Positions 43,718 to 56,100 of a stretch of 64,000 nt of DNA are shown piece by piece. This DNA comes from Puccinia triticina (lineage: Eukaryota > Basidiomycota > Pucciniomycetes > Pucciniales > Pucciniaceae), in contig NC_070568.1 of the NCBI RefSeq assembly GCF_026914185.1, positions 5,476,001 through 5,540,000 of the forward strand. The letters run 5' to 3'. A program made the translations under genes and the position numbers. The notes under the pieces are model-generated. The model was not told the DNA's origin. It saw only the letters and a program-made list of their open reading frames with translations, and searched no databases. Position 1 is the stretch's first letter. Every line of letters begins with the position of its first letter.

Positions 43718-44456
43718 GGGGATTCAAAGTTAACCATGCATGACTTGCATGCACTTTTGCAAGTTGGTGTTCAAGGCTTTTGTTGAGTTTTCGCCGCAAC
43801 AGCCCTGTGAAAGGCCTGAGACTTCTCAGCCCAAGTGCTCTTCTGTCCGCTTCAACTATCTCTTCTGTTTTCTCCTCTGTCTCGACATCGCTCAAGACCT
43901 CAATCCTCAAGTCTCGACATCGCTCAAGACCTCAATCCTCAAGTCTTGACATTGCTCAAGACTTCTTCCCTATCTCTCTTGACATTGCTCAAGATTACAT
44001 CCTCAGATTGGCTCAAATCTCAATTTGGTGAGAAAAGATCGACAACATCCTCGGTCCTCCCGTCCTCGGCTGATCTCCCTTCTTTTCTTCTCATCTTATT
44101 CCTTCTGTCATCCCAGTGTCCTTGTTCTCCTACTCTGTCTCTTCACTCTTGTCTCAGGTTGTCTCTAGATTATCAGATCTCTTGTGGTGGTAAATTCTTT
44201 TTCTCTTTTTATCCTTTTCTTCTTCATTGTTGATCTAATCTTGTCTCTTTAGCCTGGTTCTCATTTTACAGCAATTCAGACTAAATTCTAACAGCTTTTA
44301 TTGAACACCAAATTTCAAAAAAAAATTCAAGCAGGCTTAGGGGGTGTAGTACAGTGTGGCTTGCATGCACTTTTGCAACTCGGTGTTCAAGAATGAACTT
44401 GAACACTGACTTGCAAAAGTGCATGCAAGTCGTATCTGGCCAACTTTGAAACCCCC
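43718..44456. mobile_element. MITE with TA target, carrying a solo LTR
   Basis: Ends GGGGGATTCAAAGTTAACC and GGCCAACTTTGAAACCCCC are each preceded or followed by TA. Subterminal copies of GCATGCACTTTTGCAA lie in both arms. Without the inserted solo LTR it would be about 220 bp and strongly palindromic. Confidence 0.65.
43781..44293. mobile_element. Solo LTR, 513 bp, inside the MITE
   Basis: Starts TGTTGAGTTTTCGCCGC, ends AAATTCTAACA, and has the 5 bp duplication GCTTT on both sides (43776-43780, 44294-44298). The first 11 bases equal those of the solo LTR at 14668, so both may belong to related LTR families. Contains CTCAAGACCTCAATC short tandem repeats. Confidence 0.75.
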
Positions 44457-45066
44457 TATTAGCTTGTTGGAAGAAGGAAATGCAGGAGAAAACAGTAGTA
44501 TTTTTTCAGCTCAAATGATATATCCAACATGGGTAAGTATAGGAAGAACTATGAAAACTGAGTTGGTGAGCACAGACCCTGTTAAGGATTTTTTCCGGAG
44601 TGGAAGGAGTTTTGTGAAATGACTCAAATTATGTAGGTTGGACAGGCATATACTAGCTTTTGACCTCAGCAATTTTATTCCAATGTTATTGCAAGGAATT
44701 ATAGGGGGCGACAGCGCGCAAGTCCCTCCTGCCAAGGGCTGCCGGAGGCTTGCTTCGCAAGACACACGCCCACAGCAGAGGACAGCGCGCAAGTCCCTCC
44801 TGCCAAGGGCTGCCGGAGGCTTGCTTCGCAAGACACACGCCCACAGCAGAGGGACTTGGTAGCCGTAGTTCGACCCGATTGCGGATTGCCTTCCCCAAAT
44901 GTGGGATCCGGAAATATCCGCCCATATCCGCAGGTTTGGGAGCCTTGGATCTCAGATATCTAGTGCGTTGCGCGGTCCTTTACCAGATATCCCGGATTAT
45001 CAACCGGATATCCCACACTGGATACTGGCTGGGTTGAAGTGTTGGAAAGACACTAATCCCATCGCA
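44457..45066. other. 5' flank of LEU1
   Basis: 610 bp with the 71 bp duplication and a ATATCCGCCCATATCCGCAG word. No promoter element assigned. Confidence 0.4.
44711..44852. repeat. 71 bp tandem duplication
   Basis: Two adjacent, essentially identical copies beginning ACAGCGCGCAAGTCCCTCC, with GGCTTGCTTCGCAAGACACA. The lack of divergence points to a recent duplication. Confidence 0.8.
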
Positions 45067-47993
45067 ATGAGCACCCAAGTGAGCTCTCTCTCCCTCATTG
45101 ATAACCGAATGCCTGTGCTTATGTTTGTCTCTTCTGTTACCAGCCTCGTACCCTGTTTGACAAGGTCAGCCATCGGGCACCCTCCTTGGCAAACACCCAT
45201 CAGCCTAAAAACTTACCGGACTTGAAAATTTCTGTCAGATCTGGGACTCACACGTCGTTAATGCTAAGGACGACGGCTCGGCGTTAATATACATCGATCG
45301 GTTGGTAGCTCAAGCCCAATCTATTTTACCTGGTCAAATCACAAAGCACAATACTAACAATAATAAACATTAAACCAATTAACCAAAAAGGCATATTGTT
45401 CATGAAGTCACATCTCCCCAAGCCTTCGAGGGCCTCAGAAACGCTGGCCGGAGCGTCAGACGGACCGATTGTACTCTAGCCACATGCGACCACAACGTGC
45501 CCACCGATGATAGAAGTCAAGCTACCAGCGTGTCTACCTTCATCAAAGAGTGAGTCTGTTTTCATCCGCCCCTCCAATCTCTTCACGAATGTTTTCTAAT
45601 TACTTGTTGTTAGGTTTGAATCCCGTACCCAGGTCATGACCCTCGAAGAAAATGTCAAGATTTTCGGCCTGACTTACTTCGGTCTCAAGGATAAGCGTCA
45701 AGGAATTGTCCACGTAAGATGACATGAACATTCAAACGGAGATATTGTTGGGTTCTAATCTTTTCTTTTTCTTTATAACAAAAAGGTCATGGCCGCCGAA
45801 CAAGGCTTCACTTTGCCTGGTTCAACCGTGTGCTGTGGTGACTCTCATACCTCGACCCATGGAGCGTTTGGCGCGTATGCCTTCGGAGTTGGCACCTCGG
45901 AAGTCGAGCACATCCTGGCCACTCAAACTTTACCCCAGCAGAAGAGTAAAAACATGAAGGTCAAGGTTAACGGGACTCTGGCTCCAGGGGTCACTAGTAA
46001 AGATGTCATCCTTCACATCATCGGTACCATCGGCACTTCTGGCGGTAATGGACACGTCATTGAATTCTGTGGCAAGGTCTTTGAGGACATGTCTATGGAG
46101 AATCGGTCAGTCTTCCACCCTTTTCTAGCAATCAAGCGTAGTCTTACGCAATATTCAGTTATCCGAAAACTCATGATAATCTGTTAATCCCTTCAGGATG
46201 AGTGTTTGCAACATGTCCATCGAAGCTGGTGCCAGAGCAGGCTTAGTTGCGCCTGACGAGAAGACGTTTGAATACTTGATTGGAAAACCGCTCGCACCCA
46301 AAGGCGAGGAGCGCAATCGGGCGATTGAATGGTGGAAGTCCCTCGCAACTGACGAAGGGGCCCACTTCGATAAGTCAGTTGAGATCGATGGAGGTGATAT
46401 TGGACCAACAGTATCTTGGGGTACGAGTCCACAAGATGTGGTACCGATCACCGGAAAAGTACCCGACCCTGCCCAGATGACGGATGAAGCGGCCAAGAAG
46501 TCAGCTATCCGAGCCTTGGAATACATGGGTCTCCAGCCCAACACCCCGATGGAAGAGATCAAAATCGACAAGGTTTTCATCGGCTCTTGCACCAACTCAC
46601 GTATAGAAGATTTACGACTCGCAGCATCCATCATAGGACCCGGCCAACGCGTTGCCGAAGGTGTCTACGCGATGGTTGTCCCTGGTTCAGGCTTAGTGAA
46701 ATTGCAGGCTGAAGAGGAGGGTCTGGATCGGATCTTCAAGGATGCTGGGTTTGATTGGCGAGAGGCTGGCTGCTCGATGTGTCTCGGAATGAACCCCGAC
46801 CAACTCAAGCCCGGCGAACGTTGTGCATCTACCTCGAACCGCAACTTCGAGGGCCGTCAAGGCCCCGGTGGGCGGACTCATCTGATGAGCCCTGCGATGG
46901 CTGCCGCCGCTGCTATCCATGGTCGGTTCACCGATGTCAGAAAGATTCAAACCACCGCTCGACTACACGAGCCTAAACTAGTTCCGAAGATGGAACCCAG
47001 TGACAAAGATCAAACCTCCGAATCTCATCCGGTGGATGACGCTCCTGCTCAATCAGCTGGGGCTCCTACCCAAGCTGTTGGTAAACCAGCTGGCTTGCCC
47101 AAGTTTGAGGTTTGGAAGGGTATTGCTGCCGTTTTAGAAGCCAGGTATGTTTCGAATCAGTCTCCTAACAAATTTAGCCAGCCTTCTCCCGATATTCTCA
47201 ATCTAACTTCAGAACGGTCTATTTATTAGCAATGTCGATACCGACAAAATTATCCCAGCCGTCTTCCTCAAAACGATTAAACGAACCGGATTAGGACAAG
47301 CTCTGTTCCGTTCCCTGCGATATCGAGTTGTGGACGGAAATGACGAATTGATACCTGACTTTGTTCTAAACCGAGAACCGTTTAACAAGGCTAAGATTCT
47401 GATCGTTACGGGACCTAACTTTGGTTGTGGAAGCTCTCGAGAACACGCCCCTTGGGCGTTATTAGACTTCGGGATTAAATGTGTCATAGCTACCAGGTCT
47501 GTCTCTTTTTGAGTTCTTGAGACTTGAACCATCTGTCGAAAATCATTAGCCCAAGCTTGAAATCAAACTGCTGATTGGTTGCATTTGTTTCTCTGGCGGA
47601 TGATAAATTAGCTTTGCCGATATCTTCTTTAACAACATGTTTAAGAACGGAATGTTGCCATTAATATTACCGCAGAAGGACGTGGACGAATTAGCACGAC
47701 TAGCGAGTGAGGGAAACGACGTGGAGGTTGACTTAGTGAACCAACGGGTGAATGCGACGTGCCAGAAGACGGGCTCGAAGGTCTCGATTGAGTTTTCGAT
47801 CGACCCTTTCCGAAAGAAGTGCCTCGTCGAAGGTCTCGATGACATCCGTCTGACCGAGCTACTCGGCGAAAAGATCAAGTCCTATGAAGCTGTCCGTTCC
47901 CAGAAGTGGCCATGGTTGGACGGAATCGGCTTCGGCGGGAAAGTGCCCGTCCCCGTTGGCGGCTCTGGAGCCAGCAAAACTCTTGATTGGTAG
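45067..47993 (+). CDS. LEU1: 3-isopropylmalate dehydratase (isopropylmalate isomerase)
   Basis: Cytosolic [4Fe-4S] enzyme converting 2- to 3-isopropylmalate, second step of leucine synthesis. Fungal form with large and small subunits fused. Nine exons: 45067-45078, 45144-45164, 45239-45300, 45391-45549, 45614-45713, 45786-46105, 46197-47144, 47230-47496, 47612-47993; 756 residues. It begins [18 protein letters not shown]. The large domain has [37 protein letters not shown] and the cluster cysteines in IGSCTNSR and [11 protein letters not shown] linker rich in Pro/Ala/Ser (about residues 520-560) joins the small swivel domain with NVDTDKIIP and [17 protein letters not shown]. Exons 1 and 2 code only 4 and 7 residues but are required for a normal N terminus. 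All phases agree and nothing suggests damage. Confidence 0.95.
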
Positions 47994-48559
47994 ACACATC
48001 CGCCTTGTCTTGAGCTTTTCCTTCTCTTGATCTGCAAAAAACATATTAAAGACATTCCGCCTCCATCGACCCAAATGCATTATGTTCCTACTGCATCTCG
48101 CAAGTATTCATCTTTTTCTCTTCCTTTGCTAGCCATGTCCCCTATCATGTTTGTCGCCCACAACAGACAAAAACAACAATGTTTCTTACATACTGTTAAA
48201 ATCTTGAAGAATGATCATTCATGTGATTAAATTCTTGAAAATTCATCATTCATGTCCATATAACCCTGCCACAAGAGGCAAATCTTGTATGCCCTCCATG
48301 CATGTCCATCTCCGTTCCCATCCAATACCGCTATTCCACACTTTCCCACACTAGTCCACCCTTTTCTGCCTGACTTCTGCATGTCACATTCCCAGGCTCT
48401 GCTCCTCTCCAACGCTTGACCTCCCATGTCCTCTGCCTATTTTTTCTTCATTTATAAGATACTTCCTTGTAGGTGCTACAGGATGTTGAAGTCAGAATAC
48501 AACAAAATATCACAAAAACCCCATTCTTAGGCCACACTTTACACGTAAGCCTAGGCTTA
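47994..48559. other. 3' flank of LEU1, no gene seen
   Basis: Contains a small direct repeat (ATCTTGAAGAATGATCATTCATG / ATTCTTGAAAATTCATCATTCATG near 48200-48255) and nothing else of note. Confidence 0.45.
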
Positions 48560-49845
48560 GGGCCTGTACCATAGCAGGTTGAAAAACAGTTTTTCCTGCA
48601 GAAATTGATTTTTTGTGCAAAATACAGTTTTTGCTAAAAAATGTGTCCCACAGCACCTGTTTTTTGGGTCATCCAGAAAACAGTTTTCCTCAAAAAAAGG
48701 CAATTTTCAAAAACAGGTCTGACCCTGTTTTTCACAGCTGTTTTTCCTCCCCCATCACCCTCCATCACCTCATTACTCCAAGCCTGGAGCAAGCCAGCAA
48801 TCAATCATCTTTCTCCAGGAAGTCCTCCCTCCGCTTGGAACAAACCATCATAGCTGACCAATCCAACCACTACAACTGGATCGGTCCAAGGAAAACAAAG
48901 AGAGTTTGGAAAAAAGAGTCCTTCTGGTTTGCCCTTCATCTCTCCTCCTTTACCTTGGACCGCTCTTCTCCTTCTTCCCACTTGGATCACTCTGTAGTAT
49001 TGGTCCGAAAGGAATTGTCTCTTATCTCTCCAAACAATAGAACTTGATTGTTCCGAGAGAAAAGAGAACTCAATTGTTCCGAGAGAAAAGAGAACTTGAT
49101 CTTTCCAAGAGAAAAGAGAACTTGATCTTTCCAAGAGAAAAGAGAACTTGATCTTTCCAAGAGAAAATAGAACTCGATTGTTCCAAGAGGAACAAGAAAT
49201 CAAATTTTTGGGGAGAAGGAGAAAGAAACCTTGGGTCCCTCCTCCTTCCCTCCCCTTGGACATATAAAGTTAAATTGATCCAACAGGAAGGAGGAGGGAA
49301 TTAAATTTTGACCCACCCATCCCCTCTGATTGGTATTCCCTCCTCCTTAAATCTCTCGGGCCAATCTATGGGCAGGGCAAGGAGGGAGTTCCTCTTGGAC
49401 CAACAAGTTAACAGGAGGGAGTTGCTCTCGGACCATTCAGTCCAAGACAACTGGAGGAGTGATTGCAGGCCTCCTCCCTCTTGGGACGGTCTCTCCAATC
49501 CTCTCGGATCAATCTGTCCGATCCTCTTGGACCAACGAGTAGATTGGTCCAAGAGGGGGGAGTGTCAAAGAGCGTCTGAGGTTTTCATGAGTAGGGAAGG
49601 CACCACAATGACCCCTTCCCTACTCATGAAGATTTGCAAGGGTACCAAAGATTGTCTTTGGGTGTATTGAGCTGATGGGTGGTGGAGTGGAGGAGTGCAG
49701 ATATTCTGGAACCAAGTGATGGTTGTGGTACACGTTTATTGAAATCTGTTTTTCTGAATGCGGGTTTTTTGAAATATCTGAAAAGCGCAGAAAAAAAAAC
49801 TGTTTTCCCTTTGCATGAAAAACAGAATTTGTATGGTACAGGCCC
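48560..49845. mobile_element. PIF/Harbinger-like non-autonomous element, 1.29 kb
   Basis: Ends GGGCCTGTACCATA and TATGGTACAGGCCC with 3 bp flanks TTA (left) and TTG (right), close to the TWA target duplication of PIF/Harbinger. The ends continue into AAAAACAG-rich subterminal inverted repeats. No transposase frame. A 29 bp minisatellite and several inverted GGAGGGA/TCCCTCC words fill the centre. Confidence 0.65.
49040..49192. repeat. 29 bp minisatellite
   Basis: About five copies of AACTTGATCTTTCCAAGAG + AAAAGAG with TCCGAGAG variants, inside the element above. Confidence 0.75.
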
Positions 49846-50125
49846 TTGATTGAGATTGAGTTTTCACCAGCAAGCAAGGTTTAGCGGATACCTTTAAATC
49901 AAGCCATTTAGGCAAGGGGGAGTCCTCAAGATCTGAGGGCCTCCCAGAAATGATCTGGAGCCCCAAAAGCTAGATTTCCCTGCAAAAATCTAGACTTTTT
50001 GGGTCTATATCCACAAGTGTGAGGGTCCCAGATGTGGCGGGTAGTCATCCATTGTATCTGTAGGAGAGGCTTATGAAGAATGTCTGCAGGCTTGGTACTC
50101 GTCACACAAGAAACTCGACATAGTA

Positions 50126-50256
50126 GCACTGTTCACGTAAGAAATCTATGACCATGTGAGAGATATACATCAGCATACTTTCCCAGCCAAATTGGCTGGC
50201 ACAATGGGATAAACTTTATTTCAATCTTGCTGATGTTTAGCTTACGTGAACAGTGC
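50126..50256. mobile_element. Small MITE, 131 bp, TA target
   Basis: Perfect 16 bp inverted ends GCACTGTTCACGTAAG / CTTACGTGAACAGTGC flanked by TA on both sides, as in Tc1/mariner-type MITEs. Confidence 0.8.
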
Positions 50257-50968
50257 TAGTGTGCAAGGTTCCTCCCTCGCACCCCGCGAGCGCCTGGACT
50301 TGTGTTAAGTTCAATTCTGTGTGAAAAATTAAAATGAGCCCATCTGCTAGGAAACGAACCGTTAGCAACTAGCCACGCACATGAATGAGTTGCCATGGTA
50401 CACACACATACGGACGCAAACTTGACATATGTATGAATGTACGGTCCCAGCTTCTGTGGGTGGACGTGCTTCGCTCGTGGTTTAGTTATGGTCGATACGG
50501 ACGACACCAGGAAGAGTGCCATGAAGCAAGCGCGGCGTATTGTCGAGATTGGAGACCGGACCGGGGAGTGTGGAGGGCTTACCACATAGGACTATTATCC
50601 TACAGGATATTCTTCAATACTTGTAATCAGCTGGCCGTCACCATGGAAAAAGCATAGTGACAGGCTTTTCTGTCACAAAATACGGAAGACAACAGATTCT
50701 TCTGTTCCGAATTTCTCTTCAGCCGTCGCGTCATGTTAAATGCTCGCAACCTTACCTCTTCTTCCCGAGACTGCACAACATCCACACCTAATTGTTAACC
50801 CCTTTCTCAGCACTCATCCGTGCGGAATAGATATATCGGAGCAGAGCTCACCTACTTTTGGATCCACCAACACAAGACTATTATTTTAACCTTCCGCTCT
50901 GTCCATACACGATTTTTTTCATCAAGAGTAGCCTGGGAGGACTTCACAAGCCACATCACCATTTCATT
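50257..50968. other. 5' flank of secreted-protein gene
   Basis: No coding frame of note. Probable promoter and leader of the gene at 50969; no specific element assigned. Confidence 0.4.
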
Positions 50969-52075
50969 ATGAAGAATATTTGGATTTTTCTGGGGTGTGC
51001 AGCCGCATTTGATGCTCGGATAATTGTAGATGAGTAAGTTGCACCCCCAACTTCGTGAACCACCTCCTCTTCAGCTTAAATTCTTTGGCTGCCTAGAATA
51101 CCATATGCTGCTGGTCGCCTAGCTCGTAGACGCATGGGATTGGAACACAACTCCCCCATATCCAAACTTTTACAATTACAAGGCTGTCCTGGAAACATCT
51201 GCGGCACTTTTGGTACGCACTAAGTCCAGAATTCTCAAGGACAGAGTGCATCACCCCGGCTAATCGCCAAACCGTTGCTCGTTTTCCAATGGCACAGCCG
51301 GCGACGCCATTGCACCCTTGTTAGCTGCTAGTGATGAATGCGCCCAGCAGGACATGGCGGATAGAATCATTGATGCTGCAAAGGTCAGTGCTCTCAGATA
51401 CCATGCTGTTCCACTGATTCGCTGACTGCTTGGGACCGCTCTTTCAGAACCTTTCTAATGGCATCACTTCGTCAGACACTCGAAATCAGATGATAATAAC
51501 AGCCATGGCATATCGCGAGGTGAGTGAACCCATTAGACCCGAGTGACATTGATCAAAGGAACTAATTAACATGCTTGTCAATCTCAACCATCTCTCACAC
51601 CGTCGGCGAAAGGCTGAAAAGAATACGCTGCCTATCTATCCCGACCTGATCCCACGTAACTCGGTATATTGCCAGAAACCTCCAAAGAACAGTGAGTTGA
51701 AAGGATTAGTCCAAAAGCAAGATCCGGCCAACGGCCCGTTGCTATTCTTCGACCATCTCGTCCACACCAACGGAAGCACCGTATTATTAGACAGCCAACC
51801 CAACACAAGACCTTTTGGTGGTGCGTTTCATATTTTTTCTATTACTCGAGCCTTATCAATCTAAATTGGATGACTTCTCAACAGAAAAAGCGGGATCCCC
51901 ACCTGCAACCGGTACGAAACTCAAGCAGTCCGACATTACCAGTTCGTCTTCCACAGACGCGAAAAGCACCCCCGTTGATCCCAATCCTAAGCATTCCAAC
52001 AATGCTATTCGGACGTCGTCTGTCGACGAGGGCGAAGGCAATGGTTCTTGCGATGACGCCGAAGAGGAAAAATGA
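50969..52075 (+). CDS. Candidate secreted protein with conserved Cys pattern
   Basis: Six exons (50969-51033, 51097-51212, 51298-51383, 51448-51519, 51559-51820, 51885-52075) give 263 residues; every junction keeps phase. The N terminus MKNIWIFLGCAAAFDARI fits a signal peptide. The mature part has GCPGNICGTFAGDAIAPLLA, then ASDECAQQDMADRIIDAAKN, MIITAMAYREELINML, RNSVYCQKPPKNSELKGLVQ and ending SQPNTRPFG. Four cysteines (GC, IC, EC, YC) could form two disulfides. The last ~60 residues are a disordered, acidic Ser/Thr-rich tail. The architecture resembles, from memory, a family of uncharacterised secreted basidiomycete proteins; no enzyme motif is seen. A conserved secreted protein, possibly with an infection role, is inference. 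Confidence 0.75.
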
Positions 52076-53149
52076 AACACATCAAAAGGTACAACTTGTG
52101 GCGGAACCAAAACACGAACCATGGAGGGGATCAAAAGCAGGAAGTCGATCAGGACAAGAGAATTGCGAACCAGATAGGAGTTAATCAAAAGTCACTGTAT
52201 CCGAATGCGGCTCGTTGTAACCACTGAACTTCGAAGCAGTCACGTCTTTTCTTGTTAGGCTTTGGCTGATGGCTTGATTTTCAAAATAATTTCTGCACTC
52301 ACCTCTTAATAAAGTGTGCATCTGTAAATGTTGTACATAAATAGCACTAGTAACTGTAGCCACTTTTTCTCCATGGACCGTACTCATCTTGTAACATAAC
52401 TTCTCCTTAACCCTGCGTATCTAGCGGTGAGTTTGCAAACAGTTTCTGATGTTGCTTATTCAAAAGAACAATCTGTTACTGTCGTCCATGAAAAAGCGGT
52501 TTGTACTTGAATTAAGTCAACAACCACAAACCGTGGCAGTAATCAGGTTTCCTTTTGCTCTGATTACATACTATATTGGACAGCGTCTTTGCAACGTTTC
52601 CAGAACACCACCTTTTGGTCCCAAAGGTTGCAAAAAAAGAAAAAAAACCCGTTTAAATATATGTAATCGTGTGAATCGTGTAAATCAGTCGTCATGATAA
52701 TTGTTGATGTGGGAACGATTGAAAGGGTTGGAACATGTAGATATCAAGTTACACCCAAAAGCACAATTAGGAAGAAACGAGTTAGTTAAGACACAAAGAG
52801 ATTGCACAAGATATGTAAGAGGAGAAAAAGGAGGAATACAAGGCGACTTTTTGTGATATAAGTTAAGAGCAAAATGACTGGAAACCCAAAATTGAATAGA
52901 GAACGTTGAGAGAGAGAGACAGCAGTACCTACATAGAGACCAGGAAATCGATTGCATGCGAGATGAGAGAAGTGTGCTGTCGAAGAAAGATTTACATGTG
53001 AAATGCTTTTGTGTAGGATGATAGTCTTTTTTGATTTGTATGTAACAAATGAAACGAACGAAAGGCAGGAAGTATCACCAAAAGAAAGTTCTTGCAAGTG
53101 AATAAACAATTATGAAAGTTTCAGTGTAACATCACACAGCACAGTAAGG
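52076..53149. other. Convergent intergenic region
   Basis: Lies between the 3' ends of the secreted-protein gene and the disordered-protein gene. No reading frame with support. AT-rich. Confidence 0.45.
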
Positions 53150-56100
53150 CTATTTGTGAGAATTAGGTGAGAGTTTGCCATTCGAAATCATTCCCCAGAG
53201 GGCCACGCGTTCGTCTTCTCCATGTAGGAGCGTGGGCCTCGAGATCCGCTTGAGTTTTCCCTGGACAAGTCTGGCTTGCTCCTGGGCTTCGTTGAGGGAC
53301 CTGCAATCTTCGGAGGAGTGAGCCTGATGGCTGTTGATACCGGTGAGGTCGAGCAGCTTGGCGTCCCGGGCCTGCATGCGAGTAAGGGACAAGAACAGTC
53401 TGCTTTTCCGGGCAGGCGGGTCAAGCTTGGCTGCGGCGAGACCTGAGAACTGTTGAACCTGCTCGGCACTGCTTGATTGGGCACTGGGCTCCTCCGTCGA
53501 CACCTGGTTCGGGGCCGGCGGGCCGGTAATGATGATTGTGTCGGGCGTCTTCGGACCGGAAGAGGTTGTCGAGTGCGAGCTCTTCCTTTCGGCTAGTTTG
53601 GCCGCGGAATACGAGGCCGCAGATATGCCCCTGTCTGCACTTCGCGGGGAGGACTTCGGCATGCAAAGGCTCGAGAGGCATCGCTTTCGATGGCTGGTGG
53701 CAGTGCTCGACGGGAAATGTTCCTTGCCTGGTGCGCTGACTAGCGTAATGTCTTCACAAGTACCTGTCTGAATGGAATTGTGTGAGCTAACACGTCTCCG
53801 AGCGGACGGAAGCATCTGGGTTTTGATGGGACTGAGGCTCTTGAACGAATTTTTGGGAGCGAATGAATTGTCCGAGTAGACCTTAGCATGTTCCACGTGA
53901 GGCATATTCTGCTGGGTTTCGGTTGGTATTCGTGGAACTTCATCGATAGTCAGTGTTACCAAAGATTCTTTGCCCATCGTGGCAGATGGTTGGTTCTGCA
54001 CCATCAAGTTAGTGTTACTAGAACCCATCCCGAACGTGCCCGACCTCGGCTTCAACACTTGGATGACAGGGATCTCATCAATTTTGTCTTGTCCCGTTGT
54101 TTGTTTCACAGCTCCAGAAATTGGAGGCTTGGTGGCTGGGTTTGCAATAATTGATTCCTGCGAAGCATCATTGGATTGTATAGGAACATTCAGATTCTCA
54201 ACAACATGATCACTCTGCTGATCTGATCGTTGTGACGGAGCCGGCTCTTGAGATTCCGGGACAGACTGTCCACCCATTGTTCCGTCTGGGTCCTTCAACG
54301 TAACGTCGTCAGTCTGTGGTATATAGGAGAAGAAATCAATTATCCAACATTTCGATGTCATGTGATGCAAACCACCTCACACTTTTCTGGCTGGAGTCCC
54401 AAGGGTCGCTATTCGTAGCAAGAGAAGAATTTGTCTCATAGCTGGGTTGGGGCGGACTTGCAGATCCTGATGATTGTGAGTTTCTCACAGACGAGTCGTG
54501 GATATAAGTCCGCGTTCTAGAACTGATAGTGTTGGAGGGAGTAGATCGTAAGATGAGTGGCTTGAGACGCCGCCTGTAACTTCCGCTCATGCTGGTTGGA
54601 GAGCGCGTGATTCTGATCCCATAGGCCGCATCCGATTCCAAGTCCGGCGCTTCCGGAATCGGTTCCAACTCTTCGTCATCGACTCGCCGCAGCTGTTCTT
54701 TCCTGGAGCCTGGTCTCTCTTCCTCCTTGTCGTCACGAGAGAGGCTGGCGCGAGTAAAGAGTGGGACGCCGCCCAAAGAAAGCCGATCCATGCCAATACT
54801 GGAGCGAGATGAATTACCATCAAAGTCAAAATGGGATTTTGATGAGGACGCAGTCTTCGAGCTTTCGTAAGAATCCCGATTTGAAGGGTTAGGATGTTGA
54901 TCAGTAAATTGAGGAGAAGTACAGCGCAGGAGATAGTTGACCGAGGACAGGCTTGTCCGGATGCCAGTGGTTGAGTCTTGAGATCTTCCGTTTTCGGACT
55001 TGGCATGATATCGAGATTTAGCCTCAGCAGCAAGAGTGACTGCGTCTATTCCATTCAACATGGATAACCGTTGACTAATCTTCCTAACGGTGTCCTCCGT
55101 CTTTGCAAGATCTTGAAGTGGCAAAAAAATGCGAGAGATTAGATCATAGACATCATAGATTTCACATGTGAATCTGAGGATGAAACAAACTGACCATCAT
55201 AAGCATCTCCGCTGTCAATGTCCATCCATTCTGCCTTATCGGGTGCATCTTCGTAGAGAGTATCTCTGCTAGCAGTGCTTGTGTGACTCATCAAGCTTGC
55301 CGGGCGAGTGCGACGTGAAATGGAATCATAACCAGTCGAACCAACATGTTTGCTTGGAGTCAACGGATCCCCATCGGAAGCAGAAAGACTACTGAGGGCC
55401 AGTAAGGTCAGTGTCAGTATCTTTGGTGAAAAAGTGTAGTGTGAGACGGGTGTAATGTATCGAGTCTCACCTATTGGCTGCTAAGCTGGGACTTTGTAGA
55501 ACAATGGAATGTTCCGTTGTCAGAGGCATTGGCGCCGAAGAGAGATCGAGGTAGGCAAGAGCCGAAGAGGGGTTTCGTGCGGACGCAAGGAGAGAGGGGT
55601 CTGGCCTAGGAGCGTTAGACCAAGTACGGAGCGGATAATAAGTGGCTGATTTTCTAGGCCAACCGGATGGAAAGGGGGAAGTTGAGTGTGCGGATGAGGG
55701 GGGGACAGGCCAAGGACTAGCTAATGCTGGGGAGACGAGGTTTAGATGGTGATCTGTCGAGGTGCGGGACAGGGAGGAGAGTGAGAGTGAAGAAGTAGAA
55801 CCCGTTGGAGCTCTCAGGTCTGTTGATGCTGATGCGACGGAATAGTCAAGCTGTAGACCGTAACTGGCTGAGGAATTGGCACGTTGAGTGGTGTATGAGG
55901 TAGGAGAGGTGGCTATGTCTGGGTCTGTTGAGGAAGTTTCTTGACAGTGTTTTTGAGGTGAAAGCGAGTAGAGTGAAGTTCTTCTGGCGGAAGTCGGAGT
56001 CGCCGATGGGGAATGGTTGGCAAAGTAAGAGCGGGATTTAGGAGGAGTGCATTCACTGGAAAAAGACGTAGGAGTGATGACGAGGTAATTGCTGTCGTGT

